A stretch of 64,000 nt of DNA from an uncultured Lachnospiraceae bacterium (lineage in GTDB: Bacteria; Bacillota; Clostridia; Lachnospirales; Lachnospiraceae), in contig CAJUNB010000027.1 of the NCBI GenBank assembly GCA_910587635.1, positions 90,524-154,523 on the forward strand. The letters run 5' to 3'. The notes beneath the pieces are model-generated. The model worked only from the letters and a program-made list of their open reading frames with translations, did no database searches and had not been told where the DNA came from. Below are positions 34,150 to 42,942 of this stretch, piece after piece (position 1 is the stretch's first letter; the number at the start of each line of letters is the position of its first letter). The position numbers and the translations under genes are program-made.

Positions 34150-34935
34150 CTAATTCACTGTAATCTGTTCTTTTATCTTATCATATCCGCCCTGTTTGAT
34201 ACCGGCTACTTTCATAATATCTTCCTTTTGTGAAAAGTTCCCGTGTTCCATACGGTAAGCAATGATCGCCTCCGCCTTTCGCTCACCGATACCTGTCAAA
34301 GTACACAACTGCTCTTTTGCCGCCGTATTGATATTGACAAGTCCTCCTGATGCCTCATTCTCTTTGGCATCCGGTATATCTGTCATCCCTTTCGGATACT
34401 CCAGTCCGTTACTGTCCTCTGACAGTGTCCGGCTGTCCCTTCCTCTGCTGCCTGCCAGTTCTTCAGCCTCCTGCACTGTGGGAATCCAGATGCGCAGCCC
34501 GTCTGCCACACTAAGAGCCTGATTCACATAGTCTGTACAGGCCCCTTCCGTAAAACCGCCCGCTTTTTCAATCACAGTAAAGATACGGTCATCCGGTTCC
34601 ATCTCATAGACTCCCGGTAACTGTACGGCACCACATATATAGACATAGCAAGGCTGCCCACAAAGTTCCTCCGATGACAGAGCAGCTTCTGTCTCTGCCA
34701 GTCCCATACCCACATTTCCTGCACCTGCATTACCGATTTCTCCGCCGGTATCCGTTTCCCCATCCCAGTCATCGTACCCGGCTTCAGGAACATTGTCCTG
34801 TAAGATGTCTTCATCATACACAACAATCTCATCCAGTCCGTCCGCTCGTTCTATTTTTCTCGTACATCCTGTCAAAAATACCAAAACACAGAAAAATACA
34901 AGGGTAACTGTAACATTTATTGATTTGTTTTTCAT
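34150..34935 (-). CDS. ComEA-like DNA-binding lipoprotein (SLBB plus helix-hairpin-helix)
   Basis: A 261-residue protein. The signal peptide ends in a lipobox (VFLTGC, Cys at about 24), unlike the membrane-anchored form of Bacillus. An acidic linker leads to an SLBB domain at about 95-150 (VYICGAVQLPGVYEMEPDDRI) and a C-terminal pair of helix-hairpin-helix motifs (LVNINTAAKEQLCTLTGIGERKAEAIIAYR). ComEA binds incoming double-stranded DNA for ComEC. It heads the run towards comEC, 10 bases before the response regulator gene. Confidence 0.9.
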   Translation of the reverse strand: MKNKSINVTVTLVFFCVLVFLTGCTRKIERADGLDEIVVYDEDILQDNVPEAGYDDWDGETDTGGEIGNAGAGNVGMGLAETEAALSSEELCGQPCYVYICGAVQLPGVYEMEPDDRIFTVIEKAGGFTEGACTDYVNQALSVADGLRIWIPTVQEAEELAGSRGRDSRTLSEDSNGLEYPKGMTDIPDAKENEASGGLVNINTAAKEQLCTLTGIGERKAEAIIAYRMEHGNFSQKEDIMKVAGIKQGGYDKIKEQITVN

Positions 34936-34990
34936 AAAATGGCTCCTTTTTTATCTGTGGAGCCTTTTCGCCGACTGTTTCTATTGTATA

Positions 34991-35016
34991 AAAAAAGCCT
35001 TGCAAATGCAAGGCTT
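34991..35016 (-). terminator. Terminator of the GH13 operon
   Basis: On the minus strand AAGCCTTGCA and TGCAAGGCTT pair, followed by a T run. It separates the GH13 gene from the ComEA-like gene. Confidence 0.85.
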
Positions 35017-35028
35017 CTAAAATAAATA

Positions 35029-36702
35029 TTATCGAAAGCTTTTGATCCAGTTTACAAGAGAATTATGGTAGACATTTTCCATAACCTCTCTGCGCATCCT
35101 CTCTGTCACCGGCCCATTCTGCTTCATTTTTTCCAAAATTCCCTCCTGTAACTCCTCTATGCTCATTTCTTCATAGGTGTTTGACACTTTGGCCGCAGCA
35201 GGCTCCTTTTCTTTCTTTTTTTCCGGTTTCTGCTCCTGTACCGGCTCCTTTTCTTTCTCTTCAGCCACAGGCAGCTTTTCCTCCGGCTCCTTTATCTCTT
35301 TTTCCGGCTCTCCGGCTACAGCGAACTCTATCGGCTCATATTCTTTCTGATACACCCCGGCCGGAAGAAAGATACTTCCCCCGTTTGCCCGTATCAAGGC
35401 AGTGAGTTTCCCGTTCTCCACCGATACTTTTTCTCCGCTCAGAGCATCTGTGTATTCTCCCGCATCAGACGCAGGAAGAGAGACTTTGGCATCGTTATTA
35501 TCGTTATTTACAACGACAATAACCGTTTGTCCCTCATAACTTCTGGAAAAGGCATATTGTCGGTTTGTAAGTACCAGTTCTCTGTAATCGCCGCAGGACA
35601 AGGCGTCTGTATTTTGTCGTATCAGACCAAGAGCCCTGATCAGTTTTGTACATCCATTCTGCTCCAATGCCTCTCTGTATTCCTCCAGATCAAGGGCCGG
35701 TCTCAGAGAATGATCCGAATGGCGTTCTTTTCTTCCTTCTATTCCGAATTCGGACCCATAATAGATGGAGGGAATACCCGGCAGCGTATAGAGCAGGATG
35801 TGCACCGGAGCAAAATGGGCTTTCTCCACCAGTTTTGTATAGATGCGTTCCACATCGTGATTGTCTACAAAATTATACAGCTTGAGCCCATCCGTTCTGT
35901 TACCGCCCATACCATAGAGTCGCTTCACCGTATGGGCAATTTCGAAATAATTGTGATCGTTGTGTCCGGAATAGAGTGCTTTATGCAAGTGATAGTTCGT
36001 AACAGAATGGAGTGTTCCCTCATTGACCCAGCGGATATAATCCCCATGAATCACTTCTCCCATCAACCAAAAATCGGACTTCACTTCGTTGGCCGTACGT
36101 CTCATCGATTCCATATAGGAAAAATCCAGCACATCTGCAGCGTCCAGCCGTATCCCGTCAATATCAAATTCGCTGACCCAGAAACGGATGACATCACAGA
36201 TATAGTCCCTGACCGCCGGGTTGTGCTGATTCAGTTTTACCAAAAGATTGTATCCGCCCCAATTCTCATAGGAAAATCCATCGTTATATTCATTGTTCCC
36301 ACAGAAATTCACATGGCAGTACCAGTCCCGATAGGGAGAATTTTCTCTGTTCTTTTTGATATCCTGAAATGCAAAGAAATCTCTACCCGTATGATTGAAA
36401 ACACCGTCCAATATGACACGAATGCCCTGACTGTGACACTCCTTCACGAAGGCCGTCAGATCTTCGTTGGTGCCAAGTCGGCTGTCCAGTTTTTTATAAT
36501 CTGTTGTTTCATAGCCATGGCCCACAGATTCAAACAGTGGACCGATATAGAGAGCATTACAGCCAATCTCTCTGATATGGGAAATCCATGGAAAAAGGGT
36601 CTGCAGCCGATGCTCTGAAACCTTATAGTCATTTTCCTTTGGCGCGCCGGTAAGTCCCAGCGGATAGATGTGATAAAAAACTGCTTTATCATACCATTTC
36701 AT
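35029..36702 (-). CDS. GH13 alpha-amylase family enzyme with charged C-terminal extension
   Basis: A 557-residue cytosolic enzyme of glycoside hydrolase family 13, which acts on alpha-glucans or maltodextrins. The barrel shows DGVFNHTG, the nucleophile Asp187 in DGIRLDAAD, the acid/base Glu216 in WLMGEVIHG and the third acid in NFVDNHDVER. A beta domain follows. From about residue 460 there is an unusual Glu/Lys/Pro-rich linker and a final helical segment (SIEELQEGILEKMKQNGP...) not part of the enzyme fold. There is no signal peptide. It is last in an operon behind a chemoreceptor and a solute-binding protein. The exact specificity (neopullulanase-like or glucosidase) is undecided. Confidence 0.9.
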   Translation of the reverse strand: MKWYDKAVFYHIYPLGLTGAPKENDYKVSEHRLQTLFPWISHIREIGCNALYIGPLFESVGHGYETTDYKKLDSRLGTNEDLTAFVKECHSQGIRVILDGVFNHTGRDFFAFQDIKKNRENSPYRDWYCHVNFCGNNEYNDGFSYENWGGYNLLVKLNQHNPAVRDYICDVIRFWVSEFDIDGIRLDAADVLDFSYMESMRRTANEVKSDFWLMGEVIHGDYIRWVNEGTLHSVTNYHLHKALYSGHNDHNYFEIAHTVKRLYGMGGNRTDGLKLYNFVDNHDVERIYTKLVEKAHFAPVHILLYTLPGIPSIYYGSEFGIEGRKERHSDHSLRPALDLEEYREALEQNGCTKLIRALGLIRQNTDALSCGDYRELVLTNRQYAFSRSYEGQTVIVVVNNDNNDAKVSLPASDAGEYTDALSGEKVSVENGKLTALIRANGGSIFLPAGVYQKEYEPIEFAVAGEPEKEIKEPEEKLPVAEEKEKEPVQEQKPEKKKEKEPAAAKVSNTYEEMSIEELQEGILEKMKQNGPVTERMRREVMENVYHNSLVNWIKSFR

Positions 36703-36742
36703 GTCAATTTTCCTCCTGTTATGTTACCCTCATTGATCATTT

Positions 36743-38479
36743 TTATAATTTCTGAAAAACAGCCGTTTCTTCCTGGAGCTCTTCCGTAATCTCCCGGTTC
36801 TCGTCCATTCGTCTGCTGATCCGGCTCATGTCCTTCACAAGAAGCTGTGTCCGTTCTGCTGCTCCTCCCACTTCCCTGGAGCCCTCCTCCACAGCTTCTA
36901 CAATAGCATTGACAGAAGTTACAATTTCATCCACTTCCCCTTTCAATGCATCTGTTTTTTTCTGGAATTCATTCATGACCCGTTCCACATAACTGGCATC
37001 CTTCTCATATCTGGCACCGCTGTCCACAAATTTCCTGAATTCCTGCATAATAGAATTGTCCATATATTCTACCATACCTCTGGAATGTTCTGCCAGATCG
37101 TGTACCGCCTTGACAATCGTACTGTTGATCTCCTGAATCCGGTTGGCTGCCTCATGACTGGAGTCCGCCAGAACGCGGATTTCATCCGCTACCACGACAA
37201 ATCCTCTGCCCGCATCTCCTGCCCTGGCCGCTTCTATGGATGCATTCAGTGCCAACAGATTGGTCTGACTGGAAATATCGAGAATATCATTCGTCAGGCT
37301 GTTCACCTGGTCCACACTCTGAGAATCTTCTATAGCTTTGTTCAAAGCAGCCATGATCTCGCCGATTCTTTTTTCTGTCTCTGACATGCTGCCCCTGGCA
37401 TCGCTTTCCAATGCCTCTGCCTGTTGTTTCATCTCCATGGAGTAAGCATTCATGGCAGCCGAACGTTCCGCGATATTGATAACTTCTTCCCGAACCGCCT
37501 CCACACTACGATCAATCATACCGGCTGCGCCGGTTGCTTCCTGCATAGTCGCCAACAGTTCTTCTGTGACTGAAGAAAGCTCCGACACATTTTCATTGGA
37601 AGCACAGATACTGCTCTGTACCTCACTGACGACTCTGTCCATACGCCTGGAATTATGTATGATCATCCTGAGTATTTGCTGCAGCTTCTCCATAAAGGTA
37701 TTGATACCACTCCCCAGTGCAGCTATCTCATCATGATATAGAATTGAAACCCGTTTCGTCAGATCTCCTTCCCGCCTGTCAATACAGGCAATAATGTCCC
37801 TGATATCCCGCTGTGCTGAAAGGACAGGACGAATCACCCGAAGCAGAACGATCAGGAGAGCCCCGATCATGGCAGCCACGCCGATACAGATTGTAATGCC
37901 ATTGCCAATAATGGACTGTCTATAAACCCTGCCCAGATGTGTCCTGGCCTCTGCGGACCGGGTAGTCATATCCGACAGCAGACCGTTCATATTTGCCAGC
38001 ATGGCGCTACCGTACACTGCTACATCTCCGTTCGCCCAGGCATAGGCTTCCGCCGTCTTACTGTCCGCACTTTGGGCTGCCAGATGCACGATGGCTTTCT
38101 TGAAATTTTCATAATTATCCAGCAGCTCCTCATAAATACCCTGTGTATCCGCGGTAACATAGCTTTCATAGGCCTTCAGTTTCTCATCCAGGTTTGCCTC
38201 TTCTGTCTTGATCTCTTCCACGATCGTTATCATCGTATCATAATCTGTGGCGATAATATGTGAAAGGGCTTTTTTATGAATATTCTGCGCCATTTCCCGC
38301 ATATCGGACAATTCCTGAATCCCCGGCATATAGTCATCTGTGATAACGGAAGCATTTGTATTGACATTGTGTATATTTCTGATTGCCGTAATATTCGAAA
38401 TAATAGATACGATGCCGAGCACCATAACCGGAAGCATAATCATGATCCTGATGCTCATATTGTTCTTTTGTCTGTTCAT
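36743..38479 (-). CDS. Methyl-accepting chemotaxis protein
   Basis: A 578-residue chemoreceptor. Helix 1 is at about residues 10-30, a four-helix-bundle outer domain of about 155 residues follows, helix 2 is near GITICIGVAAMIGALLIVLL, then a HAMP domain and a long signalling coiled coil with the hairpin tip DISSQTNLLALNASIEAARAGDAGRGFVVVADEIR. It signals to CheA/CheW and so to the flagellar motor. The gene lies 16 bases after a solute-binding lipoprotein gene and 40 bases before the GH13 gene, which suggests that the binding protein presents a ligand to it. No other chemotaxis genes are in the window. Confidence 0.95.
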   Translation of the reverse strand: MNRQKNNMSIRIMIMLPVMVLGIVSIISNITAIRNIHNVNTNASVITDDYMPGIQELSDMREMAQNIHKKALSHIIATDYDTMITIVEEIKTEEANLDEKLKAYESYVTADTQGIYEELLDNYENFKKAIVHLAAQSADSKTAEAYAWANGDVAVYGSAMLANMNGLLSDMTTRSAEARTHLGRVYRQSIIGNGITICIGVAAMIGALLIVLLRVIRPVLSAQRDIRDIIACIDRREGDLTKRVSILYHDEIAALGSGINTFMEKLQQILRMIIHNSRRMDRVVSEVQSSICASNENVSELSSVTEELLATMQEATGAAGMIDRSVEAVREEVINIAERSAAMNAYSMEMKQQAEALESDARGSMSETEKRIGEIMAALNKAIEDSQSVDQVNSLTNDILDISSQTNLLALNASIEAARAGDAGRGFVVVADEIRVLADSSHEAANRIQEINSTIVKAVHDLAEHSRGMVEYMDNSIMQEFRKFVDSGARYEKDASYVERVMNEFQKKTDALKGEVDEIVTSVNAIVEAVEEGSREVGGAAERTQLLVKDMSRISRRMDENREITEELQEETAVFQKL

Positions 38480-38495
38480 ATGGCAGCTACCCTCT

Positions 38496-39779
38496 TTATG
38501 AATGATATGATAACGTTATGCCTTCTACCATGGTATCCAGCAATTCCTGCAAATTTTCTCCCTGGGGATTGCCATCAGCCATTGTCTGTCCGAAGATCTG
38601 GACCGGCTCCCAGTAATTCCCGCCAATATACTGCAGGCTTGCAAATTCTGACTGCATCAAAATCGCCTGAATCGCCGGAGAGTCGGCAACTTCAGGAGAG
38701 TCCGCCGCCTTCACATTGGATGGCCCCTGACCTCTTTCCACAAACCGCAGCGTCTGATTGGATTCGTTAGTAATCCACTCTGCCAGCCGCCCCGCCCACT
38801 CTCTGTTCTCCGAATAGGCATTGACCCCCAGCATCTTATACCCTGCAAAAGACGCCATCTGTACCTGTTTTCCTGCACATGTATAAGTGGGCAGCCTGAC
38901 GGCGCCGTAATTATTTCCCCAGGCCGCTTCCACTGCATTGGCGTTCCAAACACCCGAAACACCCGCTATAACGCTTCCATTCTCCACACCCTTCACAAAT
39001 TCCCCATCAGGTGTGTTCCAGAAAGCCGGACTGGATGAAATATCCAGCATCGCCTGGGCCACATCCGTTCCTTTTATGGCTGTATCCACTGCGTTCCAGT
39101 TACAATAGTTGGATACTCCGTCTTCATTCATACCAAGCTCCATGTCCGTACAGCCAAAAAAAGAATACAGATACCAGCCGGAAGTCCATTCCATCGTTAC
39201 CAGTTTCCCAGCCTCCTGGGCTCTTTGCAAAATCGCATCCAGGCTCTTTACATCTTCCTCACTGAAATACGCTTTATTGTAATATAAGAAATAACCATTG
39301 TCCGCTGTCATAGGCCAGGCATAGAGCTTTCCATTCACCGATGCCGCCTCACTCGCTCCTTCTATATTTCTCTCCCGGATTCCCTCTGCGTCCTCCACTT
39401 CCGCCAGTGCTCCTGCTGCCACCAGTACCCTCAACTGGTCGTCCGCAAAGGTAAATACATCCGCGCCGCCCTCAATATCTTCCAGAAGCTTATCTTTACA
39501 CTGAGACTCTCCCACATATTCCACCGTAATATCCAGCTCAGCCTGACCGGCGTATTCTTTTTTAAAATCTTCCACCATGCGGGCCAACAGCTGCCCATCC
39601 TCTTCTGCTCCCCACAGGGTAAGAGAAACCGGTCCCTCCAGACCGTCCTGCTCTGATATTTCCTCCTCTATCTGCCCATCCATATTGCCTGTCATATTCT
39701 TTTCCAATATTCCGCAGCCGGTAATCAGGAAAATGGAGGCAATGCCCAGGAACAAATTTCCCAGTCTTTTTCTCTTCAT
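38496..39779 (-). CDS. Solute-binding lipoprotein of the sugar ABC type, without permease
   Basis: A 427-residue extracellular binding protein of family 1 (MalE-like). The lipobox FLITGC gives a lipid anchor at about Cys22. The mature part shows VSLTLWGAEEDGQLLARMVEDFKKEY and the second-lobe features typical of sugar binders (Trp-rich NGKLYAWPMTADNGYFLYYNK). AGGGGGG precedes the ATG. It is the first gene of the operon with the chemoreceptor and the GH13 enzyme. No ABC permease or ATPase genes are linked, so its main job may be sensing. Its leader of about 120 bases holds copy B of the dispersed repeat and a GCGTGACTGTCACGC hairpin. Confidence 0.9.
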   Translation of the reverse strand: MKRKRLGNLFLGIASIFLITGCGILEKNMTGNMDGQIEEEISEQDGLEGPVSLTLWGAEEDGQLLARMVEDFKKEYAGQAELDITVEYVGESQCKDKLLEDIEGGADVFTFADDQLRVLVAAGALAEVEDAEGIRERNIEGASEAASVNGKLYAWPMTADNGYFLYYNKAYFSEEDVKSLDAILQRAQEAGKLVTMEWTSGWYLYSFFGCTDMELGMNEDGVSNYCNWNAVDTAIKGTDVAQAMLDISSSPAFWNTPDGEFVKGVENGSVIAGVSGVWNANAVEAAWGNNYGAVRLPTYTCAGKQVQMASFAGYKMLGVNAYSENREWAGRLAEWITNESNQTLRFVERGQGPSNVKAADSPEVADSPAIQAILMQSEFASLQYIGGNYWEPVQIFGQTMADGNPQGENLQELLDTMVEGITLSYHS

Positions 39780-39824
39780 TGGTATATCCCCCCTGATATC
39801 TCTTTCCTGCCCTCATGGTTCAGG

Positions 39825-39852
39825 GCGTGTGTGCCCTTGTCCACTGAGGGTA
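39825..39852 (+). repeat. Dispersed 28-bp intergenic repeat, copy B
   Basis: Ends in TTGTCCACTGAGGGTA. It matches copy C in 25 of 28 positions and copy A in 24 of 28. It lies in the untranslated leader of the binding-protein gene, antisense to it. Confidence 0.65.
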
Positions 39853-39906
39853 TCTTTTCCGAATCCCACAGCGTGACAGTCACGCAACGGCCGGATCTCC
39901 GAATAC

Positions 39907-39912
39907 ATTATA
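39907..39912 (-). promoter_or_regulatory. Possible -10 box of the binding protein/chemoreceptor/GH13 operon
   Basis: A perfect TATAAT on the minus strand about 130 bases upstream of the start. I see no good -35 box, so an activator or another sigma factor may be needed. Confidence 0.4.
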
Positions 39913-39928
39913 CCAAAATTTTTTCCAT

Positions 39929-39958
39929 AAAAAAAGCCCAAACCTGTCTGTTTGGGCT
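39929..39958 (-). terminator. Terminator at the end of the arginine gene run
   Basis: AGCCCAAAC and GTTTGGGCT pair with a six-base loop; on the minus strand a run of seven T follows. This is the first clear terminator after argC. Confidence 0.87.
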
Positions 39959-39977
39959 GCCTGTCATATTTTATATT

Positions 39978-40409
39978 TCAATCCCATTTAAATACAATAA
40001 ATCCTGCAATGGCAACAACTATCCCTATCACTTTCCGTATGACAAGAGGCTGCCGCTCCACCCCAAACATTCCAAGCAACTCAATGATATAGGCGATCAG
40101 CAGCTGAGAAATAACGATCAACATAACCGCTTTTGCCGGCCCCAGCATATCCATACTCTTAATCACAGTATAGGTGATAAAAGCACCTATAGCACCACCA
40201 AGCAGCATATATTTCGGTTTTACCTGAAATACTGTAAGTAACGAGCTTCTGTCTGTAACCGCCCAGGCTATAAGACAGACAAGCAATGCCGTAAACTGGA
40301 CAAAAGAACTGGCAATCCATATACTTGAGGCCTTTGTCGTCTGTGTATTAAATACGCCCTGTACACTCATCAGCGCGCCGGAAATCAGCGCTACAATCCA
40401 TCCTAACAT
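39978..40409 (-). CDS. YdcZ/DUF606-like small multidrug-resistance-type membrane protein
   Basis: A 143-residue membrane protein with five predicted helices, of the DUF606 (YdcZ) group within the drug/metabolite transporter superfamily. Typical stretches are GWIVALISGALMSVQGVFN at the start and VIGIVVAIAGFIVFKW at the end. The start at 40409 follows AGGAG 8 bases upstream. It is the last gene before the terminator at 39929 and so may be part of the arginine operon. The substrate is unknown. Confidence 0.85.
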   Translation of the reverse strand: MLGWIVALISGALMSVQGVFNTQTTKASSIWIASSFVQFTALLVCLIAWAVTDRSSLLTVFQVKPKYMLLGGAIGAFITYTVIKSMDMLGPAKAVMLIVISQLLIAYIIELLGMFGVERQPLVIRKVIGIVVAIAGFIVFKWD

Positions 40410-40467
40410 AGCATTTTCTCCTGAAAATATTTCTTCTGTCACTTATTTATTTCCAGGAAAAAAATTT

Positions 40468-41739
40468 TTATACAAGCTGTCTCTGGACCTGCTCTGCCAG
40501 CTCCGAAAGCATCTCTTTCACATCCGCCCCGTTCCAGATACGGGAAAAACAGATTTCCAACTGTACCCAGAAATTACTGGTGCCGAGAAGCTTTGGCATG
40601 GAAACGGAATTTTCATACTCCGCCATAAACTCCCCGATATTTCGGTTATCATACAGCACACCATATCTGGACGCAATTTTACCTGTGTTTTCATACAGCC
40701 CGTCAGCCTGGTCTTTTGTCAGAAATGCCGCAAAATCATTGGCAATCTCCGTTTTCTCGGAATAACCGTTGATAACGACGCCATTAGTCACGGACAATGC
40801 CCTGCCTTCCAGTTGTTCTGTCAGATCCGGCATCCTGGCAATTCCATATTCATAAGCAAAAGCACCTTCTTCCTTTGCCTGCTCCAGTTTTCCAATGGCG
40901 TCGGAAGTTGCCACGGTCATGAGAATTTTCCCGTCGATAAAGTCCTGCAGCACCGAATCATAAGTCACCTCTTTCGTATCGATGGAAAAGAACTGGTTCA
41001 GATTCTGGTAAACCTGCAGACACTCTCTCGTTTTATCATTGTCGATGTCCACATTCTCCAGGTCGTCACCGGCCTCTCCTCCTACGATCATATAATTGCC
41101 GGTAAAATAATAATTATAAAATATATCCGATACATCCCATTTAAACACTGCTTCCACCTGCTCCGGTGCATCGTATTCATTGGCAAATGCAAGGATATCG
41201 TCTATCGTCTCGGGTACGCTCATTTCCGATTCCTGCATATAAGTGCTGTTGTATAAGAGAGCGCTTGTCTCATAGTAAAAAGGATATGCCACATATTTTC
41301 CCCCATATGTGACAGCATCCAATGCAGTCTGAGGAAATGTATTGGTATTGCAGATCTCCATGCTGTCCGTGACCTGGGTAGCCAGCCCCGCCAGATATGC
41401 CTTCTCCAATCCGTCATTACTCATGATATACAGATCCGGCATCTGCGGCGAATCCTCTGTCGGATGCACAGAAGCGTCATTGATCTGCTCCAGATATTCT
41501 GCACCGGTCTGCAGTACAGGTATGACATGGATCCCCTTTTCATTGTAATATAAAGCTGACACATTTGTCAGATAATCTGTCAGAGAATCATCCGTATACC
41601 AGAAATACAGTGTATCTCCAGAGGCAAATTCCGTCTCCGGCATCTCTTCTTCCCTGGCCGGTATCGTATCCGCCGCCAGAGCAGTCCCTGCCAGAAGAAG
41701 CACTGTCAAAACCAATGCCATCAGTTTATTTGTATGCAT
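40468..41739 (-). CDS. Secreted solute-binding protein directly after argD
   Basis: A 423-residue family 1 extracellular binding protein. The signal peptide ends at TALA-AD with no lipobox, so it is either released or held by its N-terminal helix. Features are TLYFWYTDDSLTDYLTNVSALYYNEKG and the second-lobe VAYPFYYETSALLYNS. The ATG follows the argD stop without a gap (TAGATG), and its ribosome site AAGGAG lies within the end of argD, which suggests coupled translation. No permease or ATPase gene follows. The ligand is unknown; the arginine context makes amino acids thinkable, but this family usually binds sugars or peptides. Confidence 0.85.
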   Translation of the reverse strand: MHTNKLMALVLTVLLLAGTALAADTIPAREEEMPETEFASGDTLYFWYTDDSLTDYLTNVSALYYNEKGIHVIPVLQTGAEYLEQINDASVHPTEDSPQMPDLYIMSNDGLEKAYLAGLATQVTDSMEICNTNTFPQTALDAVTYGGKYVAYPFYYETSALLYNSTYMQESEMSVPETIDDILAFANEYDAPEQVEAVFKWDVSDIFYNYYFTGNYMIVGGEAGDDLENVDIDNDKTRECLQVYQNLNQFFSIDTKEVTYDSVLQDFIDGKILMTVATSDAIGKLEQAKEEGAFAYEYGIARMPDLTEQLEGRALSVTNGVVINGYSEKTEIANDFAAFLTKDQADGLYENTGKIASRYGVLYDNRNIGEFMAEYENSVSMPKLLGTSNFWVQLEICFSRIWNGADVKEMLSELAEQVQRQLV

Positions 41740-42942
41740 CTATTTCTCCTTTGCCAACTCCGTCAGGCTTTCTTCCAGAATCCGTACCATCTCATCCACA
41801 TGTTCTCTGCCGATGATCAGCGACGGAACGAGACGAATCACACTGGCGCCCGCATTGATCAAGATGAGCCCCTTTTCCATAGCCCTGGAGATAACAGCGT
41901 TCACAGCACCTCTGCACACAAGCCCCTGCATCAGTCCGCTGCCTCTGCGGCTCTCAATGAAATCATATTTCTCTACAAGCTCATCCAGCCGTTCTTCCAG
42001 ATAGGGTGCTGTTTCTGCTACATGTTCCAGTATATGATCTTCCTCAAACAAGTCTATCATCTTGGATACCGCCGTAGTGGCCAGCGGGTTACCTCCATAA
42101 GTAGTGCCATGGTCTCCGGCGGCAAGAGAAGCACTTCCCACCTTTTCTGTCATCAGGAAAGCTCCCACCGGCATACCGCCTCCCAGTGCCTTGGCCGTCG
42201 TCATAATATCCGGTTTTATTCCAAACTTCTGCCATGCGAAATAAAAACCGGTCCGCCCCATACCGCACTGGATTTCATCCAATATCAAAAGAATATCTCT
42301 CTCGTCACAGATATGTCGGATTTCTCTCAGAAAATCTTCCCGGGCGGGGACGATTCCCCCCTCTCCCTGTACGGTCTCTAACATGATGGCGCATGTCCTG
42401 TCGCTGATCTGCGCCTTGACACTCTGGATATCGTTCAGCTGCGCGAATCGGATATTACCGATCATCGGCGCAAACGCCTCCCGATAGGCAGGCGTCCCTG
42501 TGACGGAGAGCGCTCCCATCGTGCGTCCATGAAAGGAATGTTCCATGGCAATGATTTCATGATCTGTCCTGTGATCTTTCAGCCAGGCATATTTCCGGGC
42601 AGTCTTAATTGCCCCCTCCACCGCCTCTGCGCCACTGTTCGTAAAAAATACCCGATCCATACCGGAAATTTTTTTGATTTTTTTCGCCGCTTCTATGGCC
42701 GGCATATTGTAGTAATAATTGGACGTATGCATGATTTTATCAATCTGCATTTTCAGAACTTCATCATAATCTTTATAATGATATCCGAGGGCAAATACGG
42801 CAATACCCGCTGCAAAATCGAGATATTTTTTCCCTTCCATATCATAGAGCCAGACACCTTCACCTCTGTCCAATACGATCTGATATCGGTTATATGTGTG
42901 AAGCAGCGCTTCTTCCGCCTGTGCAATCGCTTCTTTCATCAT
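41740..42942 (-). CDS. argD: Acetylornithine aminotransferase
   Basis: A 400-residue PLP enzyme (class III aminotransferase) that converts N-acetylglutamate semialdehyde to N-acetylornithine. It shows FFTNSGAEAVEGAIKTARKYA, HSFHGRTMGALS, the PLP Asp in LILDEIQCGMGRTG and the Schiff-base Lys in TTAKALGGGMPVGAF. Its start ATGATGA overlaps the argB stop, which indicates coupling. AGGAGG lies 10 bases upstream. Confidence 0.96.
   Translation of the reverse strand: MMKEAIAQAEEALLHTYNRYQIVLDRGEGVWLYDMEGKKYLDFAAGIAVFALGYHYKDYDEVLKMQIDKIMHTSNYYYNMPAIEAAKKIKKISGMDRVFFTNSGAEAVEGAIKTARKYAWLKDHRTDHEIIAMEHSFHGRTMGALSVTGTPAYREAFAPMIGNIRFAQLNDIQSVKAQISDRTCAIMLETVQGEGGIVPAREDFLREIRHICDERDILLILDEIQCGMGRTGFYFAWQKFGIKPDIMTTAKALGGGMPVGAFLMTEKVGSASLAAGDHGTTYGGNPLATTAVSKMIDLFEEDHILEHVAETAPYLEERLDELVEKYDFIESRRGSGLMQGLVCRGAVNAVISRAMEKGLILINAGASVIRLVPSLIIGREHVDEMVRILEESLTELAKEK

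Noticed and set aside
35527..36618. A 363-codon plus-strand frame
   Set aside because: Antisense to the GH13 barrel whose catalytic residues are intact.
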